This document shows, piece after piece, positions 6,157 through 13,101 of a stretch of 13,984 bases of DNA (its first letter is position 1; every line of letters begins with the position of its first letter). A program made the position numbers and the translations under genes. The notes beneath the pieces were generated by a model. It ran no database searches, had not been told where the DNA came from, and saw only the letters and a program-made list of their open reading frames with translations. The stretch is from contig CALLAV010000221.1 of NCBI GenBank assembly GCA_938001995.1, positions 1 through 13,984 on the forward strand, written 5' to 3'. Source of the DNA: an uncultured Amylibacter sp. Its GTDB lineage: Bacteria; Pseudomonadota; Alphaproteobacteria; Rhodobacterales; Rhodobacteraceae.

Positions 6157-7788
6157 GTGGCAGGCAAAGAGTATCAAATCGCAGCACTTTGGATGGAAGG
6201 CAGCCTTAGCTTTCTGGAGCAATTGTGCCTGAAATCCTTTGTGGATGCGGGGCATCATGTAAAGCTCTACCACTATGGCCCGCTGCAAAATGTACCTGAC
6301 GGGATGGAAATGGCAGATGCGGCGGATGTGCTGCCGCGCACGGATTTTCTGGCCCATGCCCGCACCGGGTCCCCTGCGCTGCATTCTGATTTGTTCCGTT
6401 ATAAGATGTTGGAACAGGAAAAAGATACCATCTGGGCGGATACCGACGCCTATTGCATGAAGAAGTTCGAAACGCCGAACGGTCATTTCTATGGCTGGGA
6501 AAGCGACAAACACATCAATGGCGGTGTGCTGGGATTGCCGTCTGATTGCGACACGCTGCGCGAATTGCTGGAGTTCACGTCGGACGAGTTTGCGATCCCG
6601 ACATGGTACGGCGATGACTACACGCGCGAGTTGGAAGAGGCGAAGGATGCTGGCAACCCTGTACACGCGAGCGAGCAGCCTTGGGGTGTTTGGGGTCCAC
6701 ATGCGGTGACGCATTTCCTGCACAAGACTGGCGAGGCGAAGTTCGCATTGGCGCAAGAGGGTTTGTATCCCGTCACCTACAAAGATCGCCGCAACATGTT
6801 GAAGCGCAACTTTGATATGACGCCCTACATCACGGAAAACACGTTTTCGGTGCATTTGTATGGCCGCCGTATGCGCGCACGTTTGGTGGAAAAAGAGGGC
6901 GGAGAACCCCATCCCAAGAGCCTGCTAGGGCAGTTGATTAAGAAACACGGGATTGACCCAGCAAAGGCGCCTTTGCCAATGTCGCGCGCACAAAAAGCGG
7001 CGGCGGATGGCAAGCCAGAGAAGAAAGAGAACAAGGCCGAGAAGAAGGCATCAACGGCAGTGATTTCTGCACCTAAGGTTGCGCCGTTGGCTCAAAGCGA
7101 ACGCGCGGGTATTGGGCAGGTGAACCTGACGGACATCGCGGATAGTTTTGAAGTGGAAAAGGGCAGTAAAAAGCACCGCTATACAGACCTGTATCAGATG
7201 CTGTTTTCGCCGATGCGTACACGCAAGTTGAACGTGATGGAGCTGGGACTGCAAAACGGTGGCCCTGAAAGCGACGGAGCAGTAGATCGCAAGACTACGG
7301 ACGCGCCAAGTATTCGAATGTGGCTGGAGTATTTCCCCAAGGCCGAGGTTTACGGGCTCGATATCAGTGATTTCAGCTGGTTGAAGGAGGAGCGGTTCAA
7401 TTTCGTGCAGTGCGACATGGAAACCCGCGAAAACATCGCGGCAGCGACCGAAGATTTGCCGAAGATGGACATCATCGTTGATGACGCAAGCCACGCATCG
7501 CACCACCAGCAGAATGCATTCCTGGAGCTGTTTCCGAAGATGGCGTCTGGCGGGATTTATACGATCGAAAGCCTGCGTTGGCAGCCCAAGCATATTGAAA
7601 TCAAGGGCACGACGAAGACGGCGGACTTGTTCTATGGCTATCAAAAGGACGGGGCGTTTTCCCATTCTGACAAAGCGATTGAGGCAGAGTTGAACGGTTT
7701 GCGCAAACATATCTCTGGCTGCTTTATGTATCAGGTCGGGTATGACAAAAACCGCAAAGATCAGTTTATGGTGATCCAGAAACGATAG
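6157..7788 (+). CDS. Bifunctional glycosyltransferase (DXD / OCH1-like) fused to a class I methyltransferase
   Basis: This is a 543-residue two-domain protein. The N-terminal domain (about 1-270) has HSDLFRYKML (about 76-85) followed by TIWADTDAYCMKKF with the DXD at 95-97. This is the Gly_transf_sug (OCH1/capsule synthesis-like) signature for metal-dependent nucleotide-sugar binding. A Lys/Ala/Glu-rich linker (about 279-315) joins it to a SAM methyltransferase domain (about 335-543). That domain has the glycine-containing loop VMELGLQNGG (360-369), EVYGLDIS with the ribose-binding acid near 402, and DIIVDDASHASHHQQ (438-452), as in macrocin-type sugar O-methyltransferases. I infer transfer of a sugar and O-methylation of the same glycan. 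The start is GTG at 6157 with GAGGG 7 nt upstream. The longer frame from 5953 (ATGs also at 6115) lacks a ribosome site. Confidence 0.82.
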   Translation: MAGKEYQIAALWMEGSLSFLEQLCLKSFVDAGHHVKLYHYGPLQNVPDGMEMADAADVLPRTDFLAHARTGSPALHSDLFRYKMLEQEKDTIWADTDAYCMKKFETPNGHFYGWESDKHINGGVLGLPSDCDTLRELLEFTSDEFAIPTWYGDDYTRELEEAKDAGNPVHASEQPWGVWGPHAVTHFLHKTGEAKFALAQEGLYPVTYKDRRNMLKRNFDMTPYITENTFSVHLYGRRMRARLVEKEGGEPHPKSLLGQLIKKHGIDPAKAPLPMSRAQKAAADGKPEKKENKAEKKASTAVISAPKVAPLAQSERAGIGQVNLTDIADSFEVEKGSKKHRYTDLYQMLFSPMRTRKLNVMELGLQNGGPESDGAVDRKTTDAPSIRMWLEYFPKAEVYGLDISDFSWLKEERFNFVQCDMETRENIAAATEDLPKMDIIVDDASHASHHQQNAFLELFPKMASGGIYTIESLRWQPKHIEIKGTTKTADLFYGYQKDGAFSHSDKAIEAELNGLRKHISGCFMYQVGYDKNRKDQFMVIQKR

Positions 7789-7793
7789 TTGGT

Positions 7794-8738
7794 ATGGCGT
7801 CGGACGACGAACACATCGAAGACGACCCGCTGGAGCGGAAAGTTGAAACGGGGGTGATCCCCGATTGGTATCGCGACATCTATCCAGACGGGGAACGGGA
7901 CGGGTTTTACGAAAAGCTCGGCATGCATTCGTTGTGCTATGTGGAGCGGCGCAAAACGCAGTTGGTGATCACATTTGATAACCTTGCCGAAGCAGGACAT
8001 GAAGGATACGACCGCGAGGCTTGGGCGTCGGGGTTTTGCAATTACAACAACTGGTCGCATTTGGGCGTTTTTGCGCAAGGGCCGACTTGGTTTCGCGATG
8101 CGCGGTTGATTGCGCGGCTGGAAAAGCTGCGCGACGATGGGTTTTTTGAACAGTTCGATCACGTTGCCCTGTCGGGTGCGTCGATGGGCGGATTTGCGGC
8201 CATGGGGTTCAGCGCGTTGATCCCTGGGTCCACTGTGATCGCATTTAGCCCGCAAACCACGCTGAAACGGGATGTGGTCCCGTGGGAGAAAAGGTTTAGA
8301 AAAGGCTACGGCTGGGATTGGGATCTGCCCTATTCGGATGCCGTCGCCTGTATCAACGGGGCGAAGGTTGTGTATTTGGTGTACGATCAATTTGAACGGC
8401 TGGACAATGAACATGCCAAACGGTTGACCGCGGACAATGTGGTGCATTTGCGTGCGCCCGCTTTCGGGCATCGCACGTCGCTGTTCTTGCGGCGTATGGA
8501 GATGTTGAAACCCGTGATGGGGGAAGCGATCCTTGGGACGCTGACGGTGGAGCGGTTTGCAGAGATGATACGGGATCGGGGGAGTTTCTGGCTGTATAGG
8601 TCGATCATGGAACACCATTTGAAACAGCGCGGACTAGAGGCTTGGGTGCCAATCATGCAGGATGCGTTCAAGCAGCGTCGTTGGAAGCAGCGCAAAGCAG
8701 ATGAACGTGCGCAACGGCGCGCGCAGAGGTCAGCATGA
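7794..8738 (+). CDS. Alpha/beta-hydrolase-fold serine hydrolase-like protein of the glycan cluster
   Basis: This 314-residue protein has a nucleophile elbow, VALSGASMGGFAAMG (about 124-138), with Ser130 in the GxSxG pattern. Asp198 in YLVYDQFE and His226 in PAFGHRTSLF fall at the right places for the acid and base of a catalytic triad. There is no signal peptide, so it is likely cytoplasmic. The C-terminus (about 292-314) is very rich in Arg, Lys and Gln and may bind RNA, nucleotide or membrane lipid. Related Rhodobacteraceae proteins often carry uninformative names. In this context an acyl-esterase or acyltransferase acting on a sugar intermediate is the simplest idea. It starts 5 bp after the fusion gene with no strong ribosome site and ends with an ATGA overlap into the next glycosyltransferase. 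Confidence 0.7.
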   Translation: MASDDEHIEDDPLERKVETGVIPDWYRDIYPDGERDGFYEKLGMHSLCYVERRKTQLVITFDNLAEAGHEGYDREAWASGFCNYNNWSHLGVFAQGPTWFRDARLIARLEKLRDDGFFEQFDHVALSGASMGGFAAMGFSALIPGSTVIAFSPQTTLKRDVVPWEKRFRKGYGWDWDLPYSDAVACINGAKVVYLVYDQFERLDNEHAKRLTADNVVHLRAPAFGHRTSLFLRRMEMLKPVMGEAILGTLTVERFAEMIRDRGSFWLYRSIMEHHLKQRGLEAWVPIMQDAFKQRRWKQRKADERAQRRAQRSA

Positions 8739-9769
8739 TTTTAGGACTGACCTGTTTGCGCAACGAAGGCCCCTATGTGGTCGATTGGCTGGCGCATCAT
8801 CTGGCGGCTGGGTTTGATCACATGCTGGTCCTGACGCATGACTGCGATGACGGCAGTGCGGAGCTGTTGGACGCGCTCAGTGCCGATGATCGGATCACGC
8901 ATCTGCCGTTTGAATTTACTGCCGATAAGACGGTGCAGTGGCAAGCGCTGAATATTGCGAAGAAGCATCCGTTGGTAAAATCCGCGGATTGGGTGATGTT
9001 CTTTGATTGCGACGAATACATGAAGCTGCCCGATGGGGTGGCGGATCTGCCAACATTGATTTCTAACATGCCAGAAGCGGAGGCGATTGCTTTTCCATGG
9101 CGGTTGTTTGGAGCTGGGGGGCAGGAAGCCTATGACACGGCCCCCGTGACAGAACGGTTTGGAACCTGTGCACCCCATGGCATGAATTACCCGCTGTCGA
9201 GCCTGTTTAAGACGCTGTTCAAGCCAAAAGCCTTTCGTCAGTTGGGGGTGCACCGGCCGCGCAACAAGAAGGACCAATCGGCGGTTTGGTTCGCATCGAA
9301 CGGCCAACGGCTGCCCGACCAGATTGCCAAGCAGGACAAAGCCATATCGCTCATGAATGCAGTGCGGTTTGATGATCAGATGCCCTATATGAACCATTAT
9401 TCCGTGCGCTCGGCGCAGGAATTTATGTTGAAATCAGTGCGCGGTTTGCCCAACCACATGGATCGCAAGATTGATCTGGCCTATTGGGCCGAGCGGAATT
9501 TCAACGTGGTCGAGGATCGGGGCATTGATCGCATGGCTGCGGCGACGGCGCTGGTGCGGGATCAATTACTGGCGCTGGCTGATGTGGATTTGTTGCACAC
9601 CGGCAGTTGTGAAGAGCATCGGGCGCGCATAAGTGCCATGTTGGAAGACCTTGAAAATGTACGGATGATCTGGCGGCTGGGTCTTTTGGCCAGCAGTACA
9701 CCGCCCCCTGCGGAACGCGCGATGCGCTACATAAAAACTCAGATTAGGATGAAGAAATATAATGGCTAA
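8735..9769 (+). CDS. Glycosyltransferase, GT2-type (Glyco_tranf_2_4)
   Basis: This 344-residue protein opens with GLTCLRNEGPYVVDWLAHHL, the N-terminal nucleotide-binding signature of this GT2/GT92-like group. The metal-binding DXD follows in WVMFFDCDEYM (DCDE at 91-94). Later conserved blocks are FPWRLFG (120-126), FKTLFK...LGVHRP (158-175) and MNHYSVRSAQEFMLK (219-233). All these blocks recur in the C-terminal half of the next gene's product, so the two are paralogues. The start overlaps the upstream hydrolase stop (ATGA), with AGAGG at 8725-8729. Its 3' end overlaps the next start by 8 bp. There is no transmembrane segment, so it probably acts on the cytoplasmic face on a lipid-linked acceptor. 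Confidence 0.85.
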   Translation: MILGLTCLRNEGPYVVDWLAHHLAAGFDHMLVLTHDCDDGSAELLDALSADDRITHLPFEFTADKTVQWQALNIAKKHPLVKSADWVMFFDCDEYMKLPDGVADLPTLISNMPEAEAIAFPWRLFGAGGQEAYDTAPVTERFGTCAPHGMNYPLSSLFKTLFKPKAFRQLGVHRPRNKKDQSAVWFASNGQRLPDQIAKQDKAISLMNAVRFDDQMPYMNHYSVRSAQEFMLKSVRGLPNHMDRKIDLAYWAERNFNVVEDRGIDRMAAATALVRDQLLALADVDLLHTGSCEEHRARISAMLEDLENVRMIWRLGLLASSTPPPAERAMRYIKTQIRMKKYNG

Positions 9770-12020
9770 TGCCGGGAAAAACGAACTACAGCGCCGCGAA
9801 ATGTGCGTGGTCGAGGCCGAGGGCATCGTGCTGCTGGATGCTGTGTCCGTGATCGAGGCAGAGCGCCGCATTGTGCACCTGTTCTTTCGCAATGACGCTG
9901 ACACGCTGCGGGTGTTTCCGGGCAAAGACTTGAGCGTTCTGGAAACCCGCAGCATTGGCGGGGCCACATGGTGGACCTGTGAAACCACGAAAATGGACGG
10001 CGCCTTCGCGATGGTATTTGAAGATACCGAGGTGAAAGTAGACCCCAGCCCTGCGGAATTGGGCATGTTCGCAGGCAAGAATTGTTTTGTAGCTGTGCGT
10101 AATGGTGAAGATGCCGACACGGTGTTGGACTGGCTGGAGTATCACATCGAACACCACGATTTGCAGGGTGCTGTGATTTTGGATCGTGCAGAACCTGACG
10201 AAGACAAAGGGTTTATGCGCCGTATGCGCAAAGGTGTGAAAAAGCTGGGCCCTTGTGACGTGGTACTATTGAGCGCGGAAACCCCGCTGGGGGATCCGAA
10301 ACTGCCCGCCGAAGCGCATCCGTTTTGCGCCCCGAATGCACCCGGTAAGGACCGTATGGAAATCCCCGCGCCTGATGCGTGGGCATCGCCATTGGCGCAG
10401 GTGATGGTGTACGAACTGATCCGCAATCGGTTCCTTGGGTCTGCACGGGCCGTGGCAAATATTGACGTGTACGACCTGATGCAAGAAGGCCATGACACGA
10501 GCCTGTTTGATGCAGCGGTCGCGTCTGAAACCGGGCTGATACCTGTGGGCGGGCGGCATGTGTTCCCGTGGCGCACGCGCAAGAATAAACCAGCCACCTT
10601 TGGCGATCATATTTGTGTGCAGTTCGATGAAAAAAAGCTGAAATCGCGCTGGTGTATCGCACCTGCGGTGGCGTCTGATGCGGCGATTTGGCGGTTGATC
10701 CGTGTGGGCAATGTGAACGCGAATATTGCCGATGCGCGCTTGTTTTATCGATTCATGTCCCTGCGCCATCCAACGCCGTCTGTGTCCAAGATTGTGCCGA
10801 AATCGAGCCTTGTGGAACATAGACCACTGATTGATTTCGTGGAAAAGCGGTTCGGCAGTAAGCCTGTGCGGATGCCTGTGATTAAGCCTGATATGGACGG
10901 TGGGCGCGGGCGGGCGTGTATCCTGACCTGTATGAAAAACGAGGGGCCGTTCATTCTGGAATGGGTCGCCTATCACAAGGCAATCGGGTTTGACGATTTC
11001 ATCGTGTATACGAACGATTGTACGGATGGGACGGATACGCTGCTGGATAAATTGCAGGAACGGGGGATTTTACAGCACCGCGACAATCCTTACCGCGAGG
11101 TGGACATGAAACCCCAGCACGCAGCCATGCATGCCTGTGAAAAAGAAGATGTGATCAAGAATGCCAATTGGCTGGTGAACATGGATGTGGATGAATTCGT
11201 GAACATCAAATGCGGGGATGGGACGCTCGATGCGCTGTTTGCAGCAGTGCCTGACGCCAATATGTTTGCGATGACATGGCGGTTGTTTGGCAATGGTGAT
11301 CTTGAAGAGTTCAAGGACGAGTTTCTGGTCAGCCAGCTAACCCGCTGCGCGCCCGAATATGCCAACAAACCGCATCAGGCGTGGGGGTTTAAGACCCTTT
11401 TCCAAAACAACGGGTTTTTCAAAAAGATGGGTGTGCATCGGCCCAAAGGTTTGAACCCGCAATTGTGGGAGCAGATCCACTGGGTCAACGGGTCGGGTGT
11501 GAAACTGCCCAAAGAAATCTACCGGAATGCTTGGCGATCCACGACGCGGACCTATGGGTATGATTTGGTTCAGCTGAACCACTATGCCGTGCGCAGTGCC
11601 GAGAGCTTTTTGGTGAAACGAGATCGGGGGCGCGTGAACCACGTGGACCGCGATCAAGGGCTGGCCTATTGGTTCCGCATGAACAACAACGCCGAAGAAG
11701 AGACCTCTATCCAGCGGATGATCCCAAAGTTGCAGGTGGAGTTCGATAAGCTGATGGCGGACCCTGAAATTGCCGCGATCCACAACGAGGCCGTGAAGCG
11801 TCATCGCGCCAAGATCGATGAGCTGCGGGCGACAGAGAAGTACACTGCTTTTTATAAGGACCTGACGGGGGAGCGGTTGAAAAAGCTGTCTCGCCTGCAC
11901 TCGCATTTCGGATCGAACGTCTTTTTGTCAGGGCCAGATGTGATTCCAGATGAGGTGGTCGCCAAAGATGCTGACTCTGATTTCTTTTTCACGGTGGAAA
12001 AGGGCGAAACGATCCATTAA
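9762..12020 (+). CDS. Large glycosyltransferase: degenerate GT2-like module followed by an intact GT2 (Glyco_tranf_2_4) module
   Basis: This is a 752-residue protein. Residues 1-105 look like a small beta-rich domain. Residues about 106-335 echo the GT2 layout: CFVAVRNGEDADTVLDWLEYH at the start, and ANIDVYDLM (232-240) where the DXD would be. The glycine and acidic residues of an active enzyme are poorly kept. Residues about 385-640 are a full GT2 module: CILTCMKNEGPFILEWVAYH (386-405), LVNMDVDEFV with DVDE at 475-478, MTWRLFG (504-510), FKTLF...MGVHRP (543-561) and LNHYAVRSAESFLVK (605-619). A helical tail follows (about 645-715). The N-module may bind acceptor or regulate, or be a lost enzyme. 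It overlaps the previous gene by 8 bp, which suggests coupled translation. An intercistronic hairpin follows its stop. Confidence 0.82.
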   Translation: MANAGKNELQRREMCVVEAEGIVLLDAVSVIEAERRIVHLFFRNDADTLRVFPGKDLSVLETRSIGGATWWTCETTKMDGAFAMVFEDTEVKVDPSPAELGMFAGKNCFVAVRNGEDADTVLDWLEYHIEHHDLQGAVILDRAEPDEDKGFMRRMRKGVKKLGPCDVVLLSAETPLGDPKLPAEAHPFCAPNAPGKDRMEIPAPDAWASPLAQVMVYELIRNRFLGSARAVANIDVYDLMQEGHDTSLFDAAVASETGLIPVGGRHVFPWRTRKNKPATFGDHICVQFDEKKLKSRWCIAPAVASDAAIWRLIRVGNVNANIADARLFYRFMSLRHPTPSVSKIVPKSSLVEHRPLIDFVEKRFGSKPVRMPVIKPDMDGGRGRACILTCMKNEGPFILEWVAYHKAIGFDDFIVYTNDCTDGTDTLLDKLQERGILQHRDNPYREVDMKPQHAAMHACEKEDVIKNANWLVNMDVDEFVNIKCGDGTLDALFAAVPDANMFAMTWRLFGNGDLEEFKDEFLVSQLTRCAPEYANKPHQAWGFKTLFQNNGFFKKMGVHRPKGLNPQLWEQIHWVNGSGVKLPKEIYRNAWRSTTRTYGYDLVQLNHYAVRSAESFLVKRDRGRVNHVDRDQGLAYWFRMNNNAEEETSIQRMIPKLQVEFDKLMADPEIAAIHNEAVKRHRAKIDELRATEKYTAFYKDLTGERLKKLSRLHSHFGSNVFLSGPDVIPDEVVAKDADSDFFFTVEKGETIH

Positions 12021-12021
12021 C

Positions 12022-12045
12022 CCTGTTTGAAGTATGCTTCACAGG
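12022..12045 (+). promoter_or_regulatory. Intercistronic hairpin between the large glycosyltransferase and the sulfotransferase-like gene
   Basis: CCTGT (12022-12026) pairs with ACAGG (12041-12045), and GAAG (12029-12032) pairs with CTTC (12037-12040), leaving a TT bulge and a TATG loop. It starts one base after the stop codon at 12020. There is no T-run after it, so an mRNA processing or partial-attenuation role is more likely than strong termination. It overlaps the alternative TTG start at 12027 of the next gene, which argues against that start. Confidence 0.45.
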
Positions 12046-12065
12046 TTCAAAGAACGGTAGAGTAC

Positions 12066-12956
12066 GTGGAATTTCGGATATTTTTTGGTGCCCATCGCGC
12101 GGGCCACGAACATCTTTTGGCCCAGCTAGAGGCCAATCGGAATTTGCTGGATGCAAACGGAATTCTGCTGCCCACACCTGAAAAGATGGAAGCGGCTGTC
12201 TGGCCAGCGATCCGTGCTATCCGTAACAATAATGCGGACGAAAGCACGCTGCCTCGTATGGTGCAGGAGCTGACAGGTGGTCAGAAATACCGCAGTGTTT
12301 TAATCGCGCGACCTTCGATCAGCGGATCACCTTTGCGTCCGATCAAAGACGATATAATTTATCCACGCGGCAGTGCGACCATGGCACATTTGCTGCGGTT
12401 GATCGGCCAAGATGATGTGCGGTTGTTCTGTGCTGTTCGTAATCCTGCAAGCTTGCTGCAATCCTGTTACCACCTTGCGTATGAGAACGACGCGATGTTG
12501 ACGTTTGAGGATTTTTACAAAGTGAGCGATCCGTTTGCGCTGCGCTGGTCCGAATACCTGCACCGCATTCAAGGTCGCGAAAATCCATTGCCGCTAACGG
12601 CGTGGACATACGAAGATTACCCCTACATGTGGCGTAGTGTGGCACAGGCCTTTGCGGGCTTGCCCAACAAAGAAGACCTTGTCGCGGCGCAAGCACCGTT
12701 TGATACGGGCATCTCGCTGCAAGGTTTGACCTTGATGCAGGAATATTTGAAAAAGCACCCCGCTGAAACAGGGGCCAAACGCAATCAGATCGTCGCAAAA
12801 TTCGAAGAACGCTTCCCGATCGTTGGTGTCGACTCTATTCCTGACGTTTGGCCAGAGGAGCTGACCGAGGCGTTCAGCAACAGCTACGACGACGACCTGT
12901 ACTATATCGAACGGATGGAAAACGTGCGTCTGATCAAGCGCCCGAATTGGGCTTGA
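12066..12956 (+). CDS. Sulfotransferase-like protein with altered 5'-phosphosulfate loop
   Basis: From GTG 12066 this is a 296-residue protein. It begins MEFRIFFGAHRAGHEHLL, which occupies the place of the PAPS 5'-phosphosulfate loop (typically G-x-H-K-T-G-T) of bacterial sulfotransferases. It is followed by the usual LEANRNLLDANGILLPTP continuation. The 3'-phosphate motif is well kept: VRNPASLLQSCY, with R125 and S133 spaced as in sulfotransferases. The loop Lys and Thr are replaced (RAGHE), so catalysis is uncertain: it may be an active variant, a PAP(S)-binding protein, or a non-catalytic relative. The frame extends to a TTG at 12027, but that lies inside a hairpin, and the conserved first beta-strand starts right after the GTG, which has a weak GGTAGAG upstream. 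As last gene of the cluster it would sulfate or otherwise modify the glycan. Confidence 0.68.
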   Translation: MEFRIFFGAHRAGHEHLLAQLEANRNLLDANGILLPTPEKMEAAVWPAIRAIRNNNADESTLPRMVQELTGGQKYRSVLIARPSISGSPLRPIKDDIIYPRGSATMAHLLRLIGQDDVRLFCAVRNPASLLQSCYHLAYENDAMLTFEDFYKVSDPFALRWSEYLHRIQGRENPLPLTAWTYEDYPYMWRSVAQAFAGLPNKEDLVAAQAPFDTGISLQGLTLMQEYLKKHPAETGAKRNQIVAKFEERFPIVGVDSIPDVWPEELTEAFSNSYDDDLYYIERMENVRLIKRPNWA

Positions 12957-13003
12957 TAGGGCGGGCTGGGTACACGCCTGTTAGTGATTTAAGTTTCCCT
13001 ACA

Positions 13004-13034
13004 TTATCAATTAGCTTGATAAGTAATTGTTTTT
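13004..13034 (+). terminator. AT-rich hairpin with T-tract after the glycan cluster
   Basis: TTATCAA (13004-13010), loop TTAGC, and TTGATAA (13016-13022) make a perfect 7-bp stem. It is followed after 4 nt by TTGTTTTT (13027-13034). It lies about 50 bp after the sulfotransferase-like stop. The stem is AT-rich and thus weak, so it is only a candidate terminator of the cluster. Confidence 0.4.
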
Positions 13035-13044
13035 AAATAATAAA

Positions 13045-13073
13045 TTGACGAATTGGAAGGTTAACGATAGGTT
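13045..13073 (+). promoter_or_regulatory. Candidate promoter for the small secreted peptide gene
   Basis: TTGACG (13045-13050) matches the -35 consensus at 5 of 6 positions. At 17 bp spacing TAGGTT (13068-13073) could be a weak -10 (TA---T). Transcription would begin near 13080, about 20 nt before the ATG. The -10 overlaps the middle TTAA of the CtrA-like boxes, so a protein bound there would block this promoter. Confidence 0.4.
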
Positions 13074-13086
13074 AAGAGTCTATTAA
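13061..13086 (+). promoter_or_regulatory. Two overlapping CtrA-type boxes with an internal GANTC site
   Basis: TTAA occurs at 13061-13064, 13072-13075 and 13083-13086, each separated by exactly 7 bp, so two TTAA-N7-TTAA CtrA consensus boxes share the middle half-site. GAGTC (13076-13080), a CcrM methylation site, lies inside the second spacer. The last block also forms an inverted repeat: GGTTAA (13070-13075) and TTAACC (13083-13088). CtrA is a conserved alphaproteobacterial response regulator; binding here is inferred from sequence alone. Confidence 0.55.
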
Positions 13087-13101
13087 CCTTTGGAGTTTTC
13101 T

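Noticed and set aside
5995..6912. 305-codon minus-strand open frame opposite the glycosyltransferase-methyltransferase gene
   Set aside because: Antisense to a strongly supported DXD glycosyltransferase domain; the product is His/Arg-rich and low in family-like pattern, as expected for a shadow frame.
12027..12065. TTG-initiated extension of the sulfotransferase-like protein
   Set aside because: The codon lies in a hairpin, has no Shine-Dalgarno sequence, and adds 13 residues ahead of the conserved first strand.
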